From Streptomyces sp. MNU76 (GTDB lineage: Bacteria; Actinomycetota; Actinomycetes; Streptomycetales; Streptomycetaceae), in the NCBI RefSeq assembly GCF_020982545.1, contig NZ_JAJKLK010000003.1:496001-560000 (forward strand): a DNA stretch of 64,000 nucleotides. Direction: 5' to 3'. Positions 34,720 through 42,526 of this stretch are shown here, piece after piece (position 1 is the stretch's first letter; each line of letters begins with the position of its first letter). Made by a program: the position numbers and the translations under genes. The notes under the pieces are model-generated. The model made no database searches, was not told the origin of the DNA, and worked only from the letters and a program-made list of their open reading frames with translations.

Positions 34720-35871
34720 ATGGTGAGTGGGCTCGGTGTCGCCGTCGTGGGGTTCGGCTGGATGGGACGGGTGCACACCCAGGCCTACGCCCGGGTGACC
34801 CACCACTTCCCGCAGCTGGCCGTGCGGCCCGAGCTGGTCACCGTCGTCGAGGAGGTCCCCGGGCGCGCCGAGGAGGCGGCCCGGCAGTTCGGGTTCGCCC
34901 ACACGGCCCAGGACTGGCGCGAGGTGCTCGACGACCCGCGGATCCAGGCGGTCAGCATCACCGCGCCGAACTTCCTGCACCGGGAGATCGGCGTCGCCAT
35001 GGCCGAGGCAGGCAAGCACATCTGGATCGAGAAGCCGGTCGGGCTCACCGCCGCCGACGCCCGCGCCGTCGCCGACGCGGTCGCGAAGGCCGGCGTCCAG
35101 GGCACCGTCGGCTTCAACTACCGCAACGCGCCCGCCGTGGAAGCCGCCCGGGAACTGATCGCCACCGGGGAGATCGGCACGGTCACCCATGTCCGCATCC
35201 GCCTCTTCAGCGACTACGCGGCCCACCCGGAGGGTGCCCTGACCTGGCGGTACGAGCGGCAGCGCGGGGGCAGCGGGGTCCTCGGCGACCTCGCCTCGCA
35301 CGGGGTGGACCTGGCCCGCTTCCTGCTCGGTGACATCGCCTCGCTCATCGCCGACACCGCGATCTTCGTCCCCGAGCGGGCCCGTCCCACCGGCGCCACC
35401 GCCGGCCACACCCGTGCCTCGGGCGGCGAACTCGGCCCCGTCGAGAACGAGGACTACGTCAACTGCCTGCTCCGTTTCACCTCCGGCGCCCGGGGGGTGC
35501 TGGAGGCATGCCGGGTCTCCGTCGGCGAGCAGAACAACTACGGCTTCGAGATCCACGGCACTGAGGGCACCCTCTTCTGGGACTTCCGCCGCATGGGAGA
35601 GCTGGGCGTCAGCAAGGGCGACGCCTACCAGGACCAGTCCGTCCACACCCTCTACGTCGGCCCCGGCCACGGCACGTACGCCGCGTTCCAGCCGGGCTCC
35701 GCCAACGCCATGGGCTACGACGACCTCAAGGTGATCGAGGCGTACAACTTCCTGAGCTCCATCGCCGACGGCACCCCGCACGGCACCACCCTCGCCGACG
35801 CGGTGCACAGTGCCACCGCGCTGGACGCGATGAGCCGCTCCGCCGAGTCGGGGGCCTGGGTGAACCTCTGA
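34720..35871 (+). CDS. Gfo/Idh/MocA oxidoreductase (inositol dehydrogenase-like)
   Basis: 383 residues. Rossmann fold GVAVVGFGWMGRVHTQAYARV, catalytic EKP motif (HIWIEKPVGLTAADARAV), and a C-terminal substrate domain (GTVGFNYRNAPAVEAARELIATGEIG; LASHGVDLARFLLGD). It probably oxidises a cyclitol or sugar; a myo-inositol 2-dehydrogenase-like role is possible because the inositol genes lie 1-8 kb downstream. Controlled by the adjacent LacI protein. Confidence 0.88.
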   Translation: MVSGLGVAVVGFGWMGRVHTQAYARVTHHFPQLAVRPELVTVVEEVPGRAEEAARQFGFAHTAQDWREVLDDPRIQAVSITAPNFLHREIGVAMAEAGKHIWIEKPVGLTAADARAVADAVAKAGVQGTVGFNYRNAPAVEAARELIATGEIGTVTHVRIRLFSDYAAHPEGALTWRYERQRGGSGVLGDLASHGVDLARFLLGDIASLIADTAIFVPERARPTGATAGHTRASGGELGPVENEDYVNCLLRFTSGARGVLEACRVSVGEQNNYGFEIHGTEGTLFWDFRRMGELGVSKGDAYQDQSVHTLYVGPGHGTYAAFQPGSANAMGYDDLKVIEAYNFLSSIADGTPHGTTLADAVHSATALDAMSRSAESGAWVNL

Positions 35872-35899
35872 GAACCGTTGAACCGCCCCTGTCTCGACG

Positions 35900-36670
35900 T
35901 CAGTTGCGGACGAGCAGCTGGAAGTCGAAGGAGTAGCGGGAGGCCCGGTAGACGTGGGCGCCGTACTCGACGGCGCGCCCGGTGTCGTCGTACGCCGTGC
36001 GCTGCATGGTCAGCAGTGCGGCGCCCTCCGGCTCGCCGAGGCGGTCGGCCTCCTCGGCCGTGGCGATACGGGCGCCGACGCTCTGGTGGGCGCTGTGCAG
36101 GGTGATACCGGCGTTGCGCATCATCCGGTACAGGCCCGTCGACTCCAGGCGTTCGGTGTCCAGCTCCAGCAGCCCGGCCGGGACGAAGTTGGAGAGGAAC
36201 GCCACCGGCTGACCGTGGGTGAGGCGCAGCCGCTCGAAGAGGTGCACATCGGCGCCCTCGGCGATGCCCAGGGCGGCCGCGACCTCGGCGGAGGCCGGCC
36301 GGATCTCGCTCAGCGACACCCTGGTCGTGGGCTGCTGGCCGGCCGCCTCCAGGTCGTCGTACAGGCTGCTCAGTTCCAGCGGCCGTTTGACCTGGCTGTG
36401 CACCACCTGCGTGCCGACGCCCCGGCGGCGTACGAGCAAGCCCTTGTCGACGAGCGACTGGATGGCCTGCCGTACCGTCGGCCGGGACAGGCCGAGACGG
36501 CCGGCCAGCTCGATCTCGTTGCCCAGGAGGCTGCCCGGGCCGAGCGCACCGCGCTCGATCGCCGACTCCAGCTGGCGGGCCAGCTGGTAGTACAGCGGCA
36601 CCGGGCTGCTCCGGTCGACGCTGAGGCCGAGACTCCCTGTAGTCCCCGTAGTCGCGCTGGTCACGCCCAT
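35900..36670 (-). CDS. GntR/HutC-type regulator, likely controlling the inositol genes
   Basis: 256 residues. N-terminal GntR winged helix (VPLYYQLARQLESAIERGALGPGSLLGNEIELAGRLGLSRPTVRQAIQSLVDKGLLVRRRGVGTQVV) and a C-terminal UTRA ligand domain. Its upstream region carries TTGACAGGGG within an inverted repeat; the same 10-mer occurs twice between iolD and the transporter, 2.2 kb away. That suggests autoregulation and control of the inositol locus. Confidence 0.9.
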   Translation of the reverse strand: MGVTSATTGTTGSLGLSVDRSSPVPLYYQLARQLESAIERGALGPGSLLGNEIELAGRLGLSRPTVRQAIQSLVDKGLLVRRRGVGTQVVHSQVKRPLELSSLYDDLEAAGQQPTTRVSLSEIRPASAEVAAALGIAEGADVHLFERLRLTHGQPVAFLSNFVPAGLLELDTERLESTGLYRMMRNAGITLHSAHQSVGARIATAEEADRLGEPEGAALLTMQRTAYDDTGRAVEYGAHVYRASRYSFDFQLLVRN

Positions 36671-36691
36671 GAGGGTATCCGTCCGTCCGGA

Positions 36692-36709
36692 TGACAGGAA
36701 CCCCTGTCA
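36692..36709. promoter_or_regulatory. Inverted repeat upstream of the GntR gene
   Basis: TGACAGG-AACC-CCTGTCA has perfect 7-bp arms. On the minus strand it reads TTGACAGGGG and overlaps the -35 (TTGACA) of the gene's promoter. It is a member of the three-copy motif shared with 38911-38920 and 38973-38982. Confidence 0.65.
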
Positions 36710-36776
36710 ACGCATTGTCCTTACATGGCCCGAGCATGCGGCTGGGGAGAAGCCGCCCCGGAGGGCGACGGCTCGG

Positions 36777-38609
36777 TCAGAGGTGGCGGCGCTGCTTGGC
36801 CACCTCGCGGTCGTACGTCGTGCGCGCCTCCACGGCCGCGGGCCGCGAGGCGGTCTCCGCGACCGGGACGTCCCACCAGGCCTCGGCCGGGGGAGCGGTG
36901 GGCGTCGGGTCGGTCTCGACGTACACACAGGTGGGCCGGTCCGAGGCGCGGGCCGCCGCCAGCGCGTCGCGCAGTTCCTTGACGGTCTTGGCGCGGATGA
37001 CGTCCATGCCGAGGCTGGCCGCGTTGGCGGCGAGGTCCACCGGGAGCGGGGCGCCGGAGAAGGTGCCGTCGGCGGCGCGGTAGCGGTAGGCGGTGCCGAA
37101 GCGCTCGCCGCCGACCGACTCGGAGAGGCCGCCGATGGAGGCGTAGCCGTGGTTCTGGACGAGGACCAGATTGACCGGCAGGCCCTCCTGGACGGCCGTG
37201 ACGATCTCCGTCGGCATCATCAGATAGGTGCCGTCCCCGACCAGCGACCAGACGGCCGTGCCGGGTGCCGCCTGCTGGACGCCGATCCCGGCGGGGATCT
37301 CGTAGCCCATGCAGGAGTAGCCGTACTCCAGGTGGTACTGGCGGGGGCTGCGGGCCCGCCACAGCTTGTGCAGGTCGCCGGGGAGCGAGCCGGCCGCGTT
37401 GATGACCACGTCCTCGTCGCCGACGACCGAGTCCAGGGCGCCGAGCACCTGGGTCTGGGTGGGCACGGCGTGCTCGTCGGCGGCGGTGCAGACGGCTTCG
37501 ACGACCCGCTCCCAGCGCTCCTTGCCGGCCCGGTACTCGGCCTCGTACGCCTCGTCCACCCGGTGGCCGGCGAGCGCGTCCGTGAGCGCTGCGAGCCCCG
37601 CCCGCGCATCGCAGACCACCGTCCGGGCGGCCAGCTTGTGGGCGTCGAACGCGGCGACGTTGAGGTTGACGAAACGGACGTCCGGGTTCTGGAAGAGAGT
37701 GTGGGAGGCGGTGGTGAAGTCGGTGTACCGGGTGCCGACACCGACGATCAGGTCGGCCGTCCGGGCCAGGTCGTCGCAGACCGCCGTGCCGGTGTGGCCG
37801 ATGCCGCCGAGATCGGCCGGGTGGTCGTGGCGCAGCGAGCCCTTGCCCGCCTGGGTGGAGGCGACCGGGATGCCCGTGGCGTCGACCAGTGCCTTCAACG
37901 CCTCCTCGGCCTCGCTGTGGTGGACGCCGCCGCCCGCGACGATCAGCGGCCGTCGCGCGGCACGGATCGCCCGCACCGCCTGCGCCAGCTCGACCGGGTC
38001 GGGCAGGGGGCGACGTACGTTCCACACGCGGTCGGCGAAGAACTCCTCCGGCCAGTCGTACGCCTCGGCCTGGACGTCCTGCGGCAGCGCGAGCGTGACG
38101 GCGCCGGTGTCGACGGGGTCGGCGAGCACCCGCATGGCGTTCAGGGCGGCCGGGATCAGCGCCTCGGGGCGGGTGATCCGGTCGAAGTACCGGGAGACCG
38201 GGCGCAGGGTGTCGTTGACCGAGACATCGGCCTCCGCGGGGTGCTCCAACTGCTGGAGCAGCGGGTCGGCGGTGCGGGTCGCGAAGGAGTCGCCGGGCAG
38301 CAGCAGTACGGGCAGCCGGTTGATGGTGGCGAGGGCGGCGCCGGTCACCAGGTTGGTGGCGCCGGGGCCGATGGAGGTGGTGACCGCCTGCGCGGAGAGC
38401 CGGTTCAGCTGGCGGGCGTACCCGACGGCGGCGTGCACCATGGACTGCTCGTTGCGGCCCTGGTGGAACGGCATCGTCTCCTCACCGCCCTCGAGCAGCG
38501 CCTGACCCAGGCCCGCGACGTTGCCGTGGCCGAAGATGCCCCAGGTTCCGGCGATCAGCCGGTGGCGCACACCGTCGCGCTCGGTGTACTGCGCGGACAG
38601 GAACCGCAC
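36777..38609 (-). CDS. iolD: 3D-trihydroxycyclohexane-1,2-dione acylhydrolase
   Basis: At least 610 residues. ThDP-dependent enzyme that opens the ring of the inositol breakdown intermediate. Family features: FGHGNVAGLGQALLE, NEQSMVHAAVGYAR, SIGPGATN, and the ThDP-binding GDGTYLMMPTEI...VQNHGY. The N-terminus is likely incomplete: the usual LTVAQALVRFLSAQYTERDG continues upstream in frame to an in-frame stop without ATG. The well-placed ATG at 38653 (GAGGTCCCG before it) is one base out of frame, so one base seems lost near 38630-38650. GTG 38609 is the first in-frame start. It sits directly behind an iolC stump. Confidence 0.9.
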   Translation of the reverse strand: MRFLSAQYTERDGVRHRLIAGTWGIFGHGNVAGLGQALLEGGEETMPFHQGRNEQSMVHAAVGYARQLNRLSAQAVTTSIGPGATNLVTGAALATINRLPVLLLPGDSFATRTADPLLQQLEHPAEADVSVNDTLRPVSRYFDRITRPEALIPAALNAMRVLADPVDTGAVTLALPQDVQAEAYDWPEEFFADRVWNVRRPLPDPVELAQAVRAIRAARRPLIVAGGGVHHSEAEEALKALVDATGIPVASTQAGKGSLRHDHPADLGGIGHTGTAVCDDLARTADLIVGVGTRYTDFTTASHTLFQNPDVRFVNLNVAAFDAHKLAARTVVCDARAGLAALTDALAGHRVDEAYEAEYRAGKERWERVVEAVCTAADEHAVPTQTQVLGALDSVVGDEDVVINAAGSLPGDLHKLWRARSPRQYHLEYGYSCMGYEIPAGIGVQQAAPGTAVWSLVGDGTYLMMPTEIVTAVQEGLPVNLVLVQNHGYASIGGLSESVGGERFGTAYRYRAADGTFSGAPLPVDLAANAASLGMDVIRAKTVKELRDALAAARASDRPTCVYVETDPTPTAPPAEAWWDVPVAETASRPAAVEARTTYDREVAKQRRHL

Positions 38610-38660
38610 CAGCGCCTGGGCGACGGTCAGCCGGCGGGTGGGGACTGGGGCATCGGGACC

Positions 38661-38803
38661 TCACGGGCTGGGGTGGTGGCGGGGATCTCGTACGGGTGGG
38701 CTCAGCTCGACACGCGCGACGGGGACGCCGGTCTGCAACGGATGGAGATCGATTCCGATACGGCCGTCGTGATCGGATCGAGGGATTCGGCGGGCTCGGG
38801 CAT
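38661..38803 (-). pseudogene. iolC: iolC (5-dehydro-2-deoxygluconokinase) stump
   Basis: ATG 38803 has a strong ribosome site (GAGGAGC) and begins MPEPAESLDPIT. After an apparent one-base loss the sequence GRIGIDLHPLQTGVPVARVEL follows, matching the start of PfkB-type IolC (usually ITMGRIGVDLYPLQTGVPL). It then departs from the family and stops at 38661, just upstream of iolD. About 30 N-terminal residues remain. The rest of iolC, and the genes that usually sit between it and iolD in other species, appear deleted. Confidence 0.65.
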
Positions 38804-38908
38804 GCGCGTCGCTCCTCAGGTGGGGGGATGCGGGCCGGCGGAGACCCGCCGCGCGTGGGGGTGCGCACGCCCGGGTCCGGATGTATCCCAGGTTTAGGAC
38901 CCGAACCG

Positions 38909-38930
38909 ACCCCCTGTCAAGGCTTTGTAC
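38909..38930 (-). promoter_or_regulatory. Left arm of inverted repeat with iolC'-iolD promoter
   Basis: Contains CCCCTGTCAA (38911-38920), i.e. TTGACAGGGG on the minus strand. Its TTGACA can act as -35, with TAAACC 18 bp on as a weak -10. The arm (ACAAAGCCTTGACAGGGG on the minus strand) matches the right arm with one mismatch. Confidence 0.6.
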
Positions 38931-38961
38931 TGACATCCTGACCTGCTCGTGAAATGATGTC

Positions 38962-39002
38962 TTAACAAAGTCTTGACAGGGGGGTCCGGCAGGGGTTTGT
39001 AT
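38962..39002 (+). promoter_or_regulatory. Right arm of inverted repeat with transporter promoter
   Basis: ACAAAGTCTTGACAGGGG is the plus-strand counterpart of the left arm. TTGACA (38973-38978) and TTGTAT (38997-39002) with an 18-bp spacer form the likely promoter of the transporter operon. Confidence 0.6.
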
Positions 39003-39135
39003 CCCGTCCCAACGAAACAGCGCAGTCGGCCTACCGGCACAATGATCCGGACTTCGAACGTCCGGGCCTGCGCGGGCATCCGCCCGACGCTGTCCCGTTC
39101 CCTTTCCCCCTGTCGCACAGTGAGGTGCAGGAAAG

Positions 39136-40152
39136 ATGGACCGCACGTACTCCCGCTCGCGCAGAGTGGCCCCCTTCTTCGCCATGGCAGCGGCCTCCGC
39201 GCTGCTGATAGCCGGCTGCTCCAGCGACTCCGGCGGCAAGAAGGCCGAGGAGGGCGGGTCGAACGCCGCCGCGGGCAAGGCCGACACTCCCCAGATGACG
39301 GTCGCGATGGTGACCCACGCGGGGCAGGGCGACACCTTCTGGGACATCGTCCGCAAGGGTGCCCAGACGGCCGCCGACAAGGACAACGTCGAGCTCGTCT
39401 ACTCGAACGACCCGAACGCGGCCAACCAGGCCAACCTCGTGCAGAACGCGATCGACCAGAAGGTCGACGGCATCGCCGTCACCCTCGCCAAGCCGGACGC
39501 GATGAAGGACGTCATCGCCAAGGCGGAGAAGGCCGGCATCCCCGTCGTGGGTCTCAACTCCGGTATGGAGGTGTGGCAGGAGCAGGGGCTGCTCTCCTTC
39601 TTCGGCCAGGACGAGCAGGTCTCGGGCGAGGCCTTCGGCAAGAAGCTCAACGAGACCGGCGCGAAGCACGCGGTCTGCGTCATCCACGAGCAGGGCAACG
39701 TCTCCCTGGAGGCGCGCTGCGCCGGCGTGAAGAAGACGTTCGAGGGCAAGACCGAGAACCTCTACGTCAACGGCACGGACATGCCGTCGGTGAAGTCGAC
39801 CGTCACGGCGAAGCTCAAGCAGGACACCTCCATCGACGAGGTCGTCACGCTCGGCGCCCCGATCGCCCTGACCTCCGTGCAGTCCGTGGACGACGCGGGC
39901 AGCAAGGCGAAGGTGGCGACGTTCGACCTGAACAAGGAGCTGACGGACGCGATCAAGGCGGGTGACATCGAGTTCGCCGTGGACCAGCAGCCCTACCTCC
40001 AGGGCTACCTGGCCGTGGACTCGCTGTGGCTCTACAAGAACAACGGCAACTACAGCGGCGGTGGCGAGGCTCCCGTGCTGACCGGTCCGGCGTTTGTGGA
40101 CAAGGACAACGTGGACCAGATCGCCAAGTTCGCCGCGAAGGGCACCCGGTGA
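39136..40152 (+). CDS. RbsB-like sugar-binding lipoprotein (likely inositol)
   Basis: 338 residues, extracellular type-2 periplasmic-binding fold. The signal peptide ends in a lipobox (ALLIAGCSSDSGG). Ribose/inositol-binding family sequence follows (MTVAMVTHAGQGDTFWDIVRKGAQTAADKDNVELVYSNDPNAANQANLVQNAIDQKVDGIAVTLAKPDAMKDVIAKA). First gene of a tight three-gene CUT2-type transporter operon. The inositol cargo is inferred from iolD and the shared regulatory motif. Confidence 0.92.
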   Translation: MDRTYSRSRRVAPFFAMAAASALLIAGCSSDSGGKKAEEGGSNAAAGKADTPQMTVAMVTHAGQGDTFWDIVRKGAQTAADKDNVELVYSNDPNAANQANLVQNAIDQKVDGIAVTLAKPDAMKDVIAKAEKAGIPVVGLNSGMEVWQEQGLLSFFGQDEQVSGEAFGKKLNETGAKHAVCVIHEQGNVSLEARCAGVKKTFEGKTENLYVNGTDMPSVKSTVTAKLKQDTSIDEVVTLGAPIALTSVQSVDDAGSKAKVATFDLNKELTDAIKAGDIEFAVDQQPYLQGYLAVDSLWLYKNNGNYSGGGEAPVLTGPAFVDKDNVDQIAKFAAKGTR

Positions 40153-40159
40153 TCCGATC

Positions 40160-41236
40160 ATGACCCACGCAACGGCACCGGCGACGGGTTCCTCCTCGTC
40201 GCCGGCTCCGCCGGCCGCCCAGAAGGACGGCCGTACCGCACAGCGTTCCCTGGGCCGGCGGCTGCTGGCCCGCCCCGAGGTCGGCGCGCTGATCGCCGCG
40301 ATCGGTGTCTACGTGTTCTTCTTCGCCGTCGCCCCGTCCTTCCGTGAGGCGAGCTCGCTGGCGACGGTGCTGTACCAGGCCTCGGTGATGGGCATCATGG
40401 CCCTGCCGGTGGCGCTGCTGATGATCGGCGGCGAGTTCGACCTGTCCGCCGGTGTCGCGGTGACGACCTCCGCGCTGACGGCGGCGATCCTGAGCTTCCA
40501 GCTGACGGTGAACGTGTGGACCGGCGTGCTCGTCGCCCTGGTCGTCTCCCTGGCAGTCGGCGCGTTCAACGGCTGGCTGCTGATCAGGACGGGCCTGCCG
40601 AGCTTCCTGGTCACCCTGGGCTCGTTCCTGATCCTCCAGGGCTCCAACCTCGCGGTGACGAAGATCTTCACCGGCAACGTGGCCTCCGACTCGATCGCCG
40701 ACATGGACGGCTTCGACCAGGCCAAGAGCGTCTTCGCCTCCGAGATCTCCATCGGCGGCGTCGACTTCAAGATCACGATCTTCTACTGGCTGGTCTTCGC
40801 CGCGATCGCGACCTGGCTGCTGCTGCGCACCAAGTTCGGCAACTGGATCTTCGCCGTCGGTGGCAACAAGGACAGTGCGCGGGCCGTCGGCGTGCCGGTG
40901 AACTTCACCAAGGTCGCCCTGTTCATGGGCGTGGGCGCGGGCGCCTGGTTCGTCGGCATGCACCTGCTGTTCTCGTTCAACACGGTGCAGTCCAACGAGG
41001 GCGTGGGCAACGAGTTCCTCTACATCATCGCCGCGGTGATCGGCGGCTGTCTGCTGACCGGCGGCTACGGCTCCGCGATCGGCCCGGTCATCGGCGCCTT
41101 CATCTTCGGCATGGTCAACCAGGGCATCGTCTACGCCAACTGGAATCCCGACTGGTTCAAGGCCTTCCTCGGCGTGATGCTCCTGATCGCCGCCCTCGTC
41201 AACTTGTGGGTCCGCGCCCAGGCCACCCGGAGGTGA
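40160..41236 (+). CDS. CUT2 sugar ABC transporter permease
   Basis: 358 residues with about nine membrane helices, related to RbsC. Typical segments are [54 protein letters not shown] and [37 protein letters not shown]. It begins 7 bp after the binding protein stop. The product forms the membrane channel with the ATPase downstream. Confidence 0.93.
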   Translation: MTHATAPATGSSSSPAPPAAQKDGRTAQRSLGRRLLARPEVGALIAAIGVYVFFFAVAPSFREASSLATVLYQASVMGIMALPVALLMIGGEFDLSAGVAVTTSALTAAILSFQLTVNVWTGVLVALVVSLAVGAFNGWLLIRTGLPSFLVTLGSFLILQGSNLAVTKIFTGNVASDSIADMDGFDQAKSVFASEISIGGVDFKITIFYWLVFAAIATWLLLRTKFGNWIFAVGGNKDSARAVGVPVNFTKVALFMGVGAGAWFVGMHLLFSFNTVQSNEGVGNEFLYIIAAVIGGCLLTGGYGSAIGPVIGAFIFGMVNQGIVYANWNPDWFKAFLGVMLLIAALVNLWVRAQATRR

Positions 41237-41244
41237 ACCACCCC

Positions 41245-42144
41245 ATGACCACCAGCAACACCACCAGCACCCCCGAAGCGGCGGCCGACGACCAGGCGCC
41301 CGTGGTCGAACTGCGCGACACCGGCAAGGCCTACGGCAACGTCCGCGCCCTGCACGGGGTGAACCTCGCCGTCCACCCCGGCCGCGTCACCTGCGTCCTC
41401 GGCGACAACGGCGCCGGCAAGTCCACCCTGATCAAAATCATCTCCGGTCTGCACCAGCACACCGAGGGCGAGGTGCTCGTCGACGGGAACCCGGTGCGGT
41501 TCACCACCCCGCGCGAGGCCCTGGACGCCGGCATCGCCACCGTCTACCAGGACCTGGCGACCGTGCCCCTGATGCCGGTCTGGCGCAACTTCTTCCTCGG
41601 CTCCGAGTTCACCAAGGGCCCCTGGCCGATCCGCCGCCTCGACATCGAGAAGATGAAGAGGACCGCGGACGAGGAACTGCGGAACATGGGCATCGTCCTG
41701 GACGACCTCGACCAGCCCATCGGCACCCTCTCCGGCGGCCAGCGCCAGTGCGTGGCCATCGCCCGCGCCGTCTACTTCGGCGCCCGCGTCCTCATCCTGG
41801 ACGAGCCCACCGCCGCGCTCGGGGTCAAGCAGTCCGGTGTGGTGCTGAAGTACGTCGCCGCCGCCCGCGACCGGGGCCTCGGCGTCATCTTCATCACCCA
41901 CAACCCCCACCACGCCTACATGGTCGGCGACCACTTCAGCGTCCTGCGCCTGGGCACCCTCGAACTGAGTGCCCCCCGCGACCGGGTCAGCCTGGAGGAA
42001 CTCACCAACCACATGGCGGGCGGCACCGAACTGGCCGCGCTCAAGCACGAGTTGGCCCAAGTCCGCGGCGTCGACGTCGAAGAACTTCCCGAGGAGGACG
42101 ACCTCACCGCACCCGCGGTCTCCTCGAAGGACGGGGCTGCCTGA
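41245..42144 (+). CDS. CUT2 sugar ABC transporter ATPase (single domain)
   Basis: 299 residues. Walker [10 protein letters not shown], signature LSGGQRQ, Walker [13 protein letters not shown], switch His in [13 protein letters not shown]. Unlike RbsA, it has one ATPase domain, as in FrcA/IatA-type inositol transporters. I chose ATG 41245, 8-9 bases after GGAGGTG; GTG 41233 overlapping the permease stop is an alternative. A short acidic tail ([10 protein letters not shown]) ends the protein. Confidence 0.93.
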   Translation: MTTSNTTSTPEAAADDQAPVVELRDTGKAYGNVRALHGVNLAVHPGRVTCVLGDNGAGKSTLIKIISGLHQHTEGEVLVDGNPVRFTTPREALDAGIATVYQDLATVPLMPVWRNFFLGSEFTKGPWPIRRLDIEKMKRTADEELRNMGIVLDDLDQPIGTLSGGQRQCVAIARAVYFGARVLILDEPTAALGVKQSGVVLKYVAAARDRGLGVIFITHNPHHAYMVGDHFSVLRLGTLELSAPRDRVSLEELTNHMAGGTELAALKHELAQVRGVDVEELPEEDDLTAPAVSSKDGAA

Positions 42145-42337
42145 CCCCGCCCGCTCCTCGTGAGCGGCCACGCGGCCGACGACACGGCGAGGGCGCCTCG
42201 CGAAGGCCCCCTCGCCGGTCGGCGAACGACTTCCCGCCGGTCAGCGGACTTGGCTTGCGATCGCCTTGCTGTTCGGTTACCGGGCCGTCACTATGAGGTG
42301 TGCCGCCCGGAGCCGTACGCCCGAGGAGACGACGCCT

Positions 42338-42493
42338 ATGGACAGGTACGAGCAGCCCTTCGCCACGAGCGTGGTCAGGGACCTGCACGACACCTCACTG
42401 GACGAGGTGCCCGAGTCCGCGCAGGAGTCCGCCATGGCAAGGATGCTCGCAGGTGGCGGAGAGCCGGTGGCCGCCTTCCAGTCGTCGCTCTGA
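42338..42493 (+). CDS. fxsA: FxSxx-COOH peptide precursor
   Basis: 51 residues ending F47-Q48-S49-S50-L51, which is the defining FxSxx-COOH terminus. The N-terminal leader is acidic and polar (MDRYEQPFATSVVRDLHDTSLDEVPESAQESAMARMLAGGG), typical of precursors bound by a radical SAM maturase. A good ribosome site (GAGGAG) precedes ATG 42338. It lies 33 bp upstream of fxsB. By analogy with three-residue cyclophane families, the Phe ring is likely linked to the side chain of the Ser two residues on; the link itself is not visible in sequence. Confidence 0.9.
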   Translation: MDRYEQPFATSVVRDLHDTSLDEVPESAQESAMARMLAGGGEPVAAFQSSL

Positions 42494-42526
42494 CCGGCCT
42501 GGCCGGAACGACGAGGGATCGTACCG

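Larger units (their letters stand above)
38804..39135. other. Divergent regulatory region between the iol genes and the transporter
   Basis: The 332 bp hold two back-to-back promoters within a large inverted repeat (38909-38986, separate entries). No gene is visible. The stretch 39010-39135 is the 5' leader of the transporter operon. Confidence 0.6.

Noticed and set aside
42145..42337. Promoter for fxsA
   Set aside because: Candidate TTGCGA/TTGCTG boxes have no good -10 at proper spacing; a promoter is expected but not identifiable.
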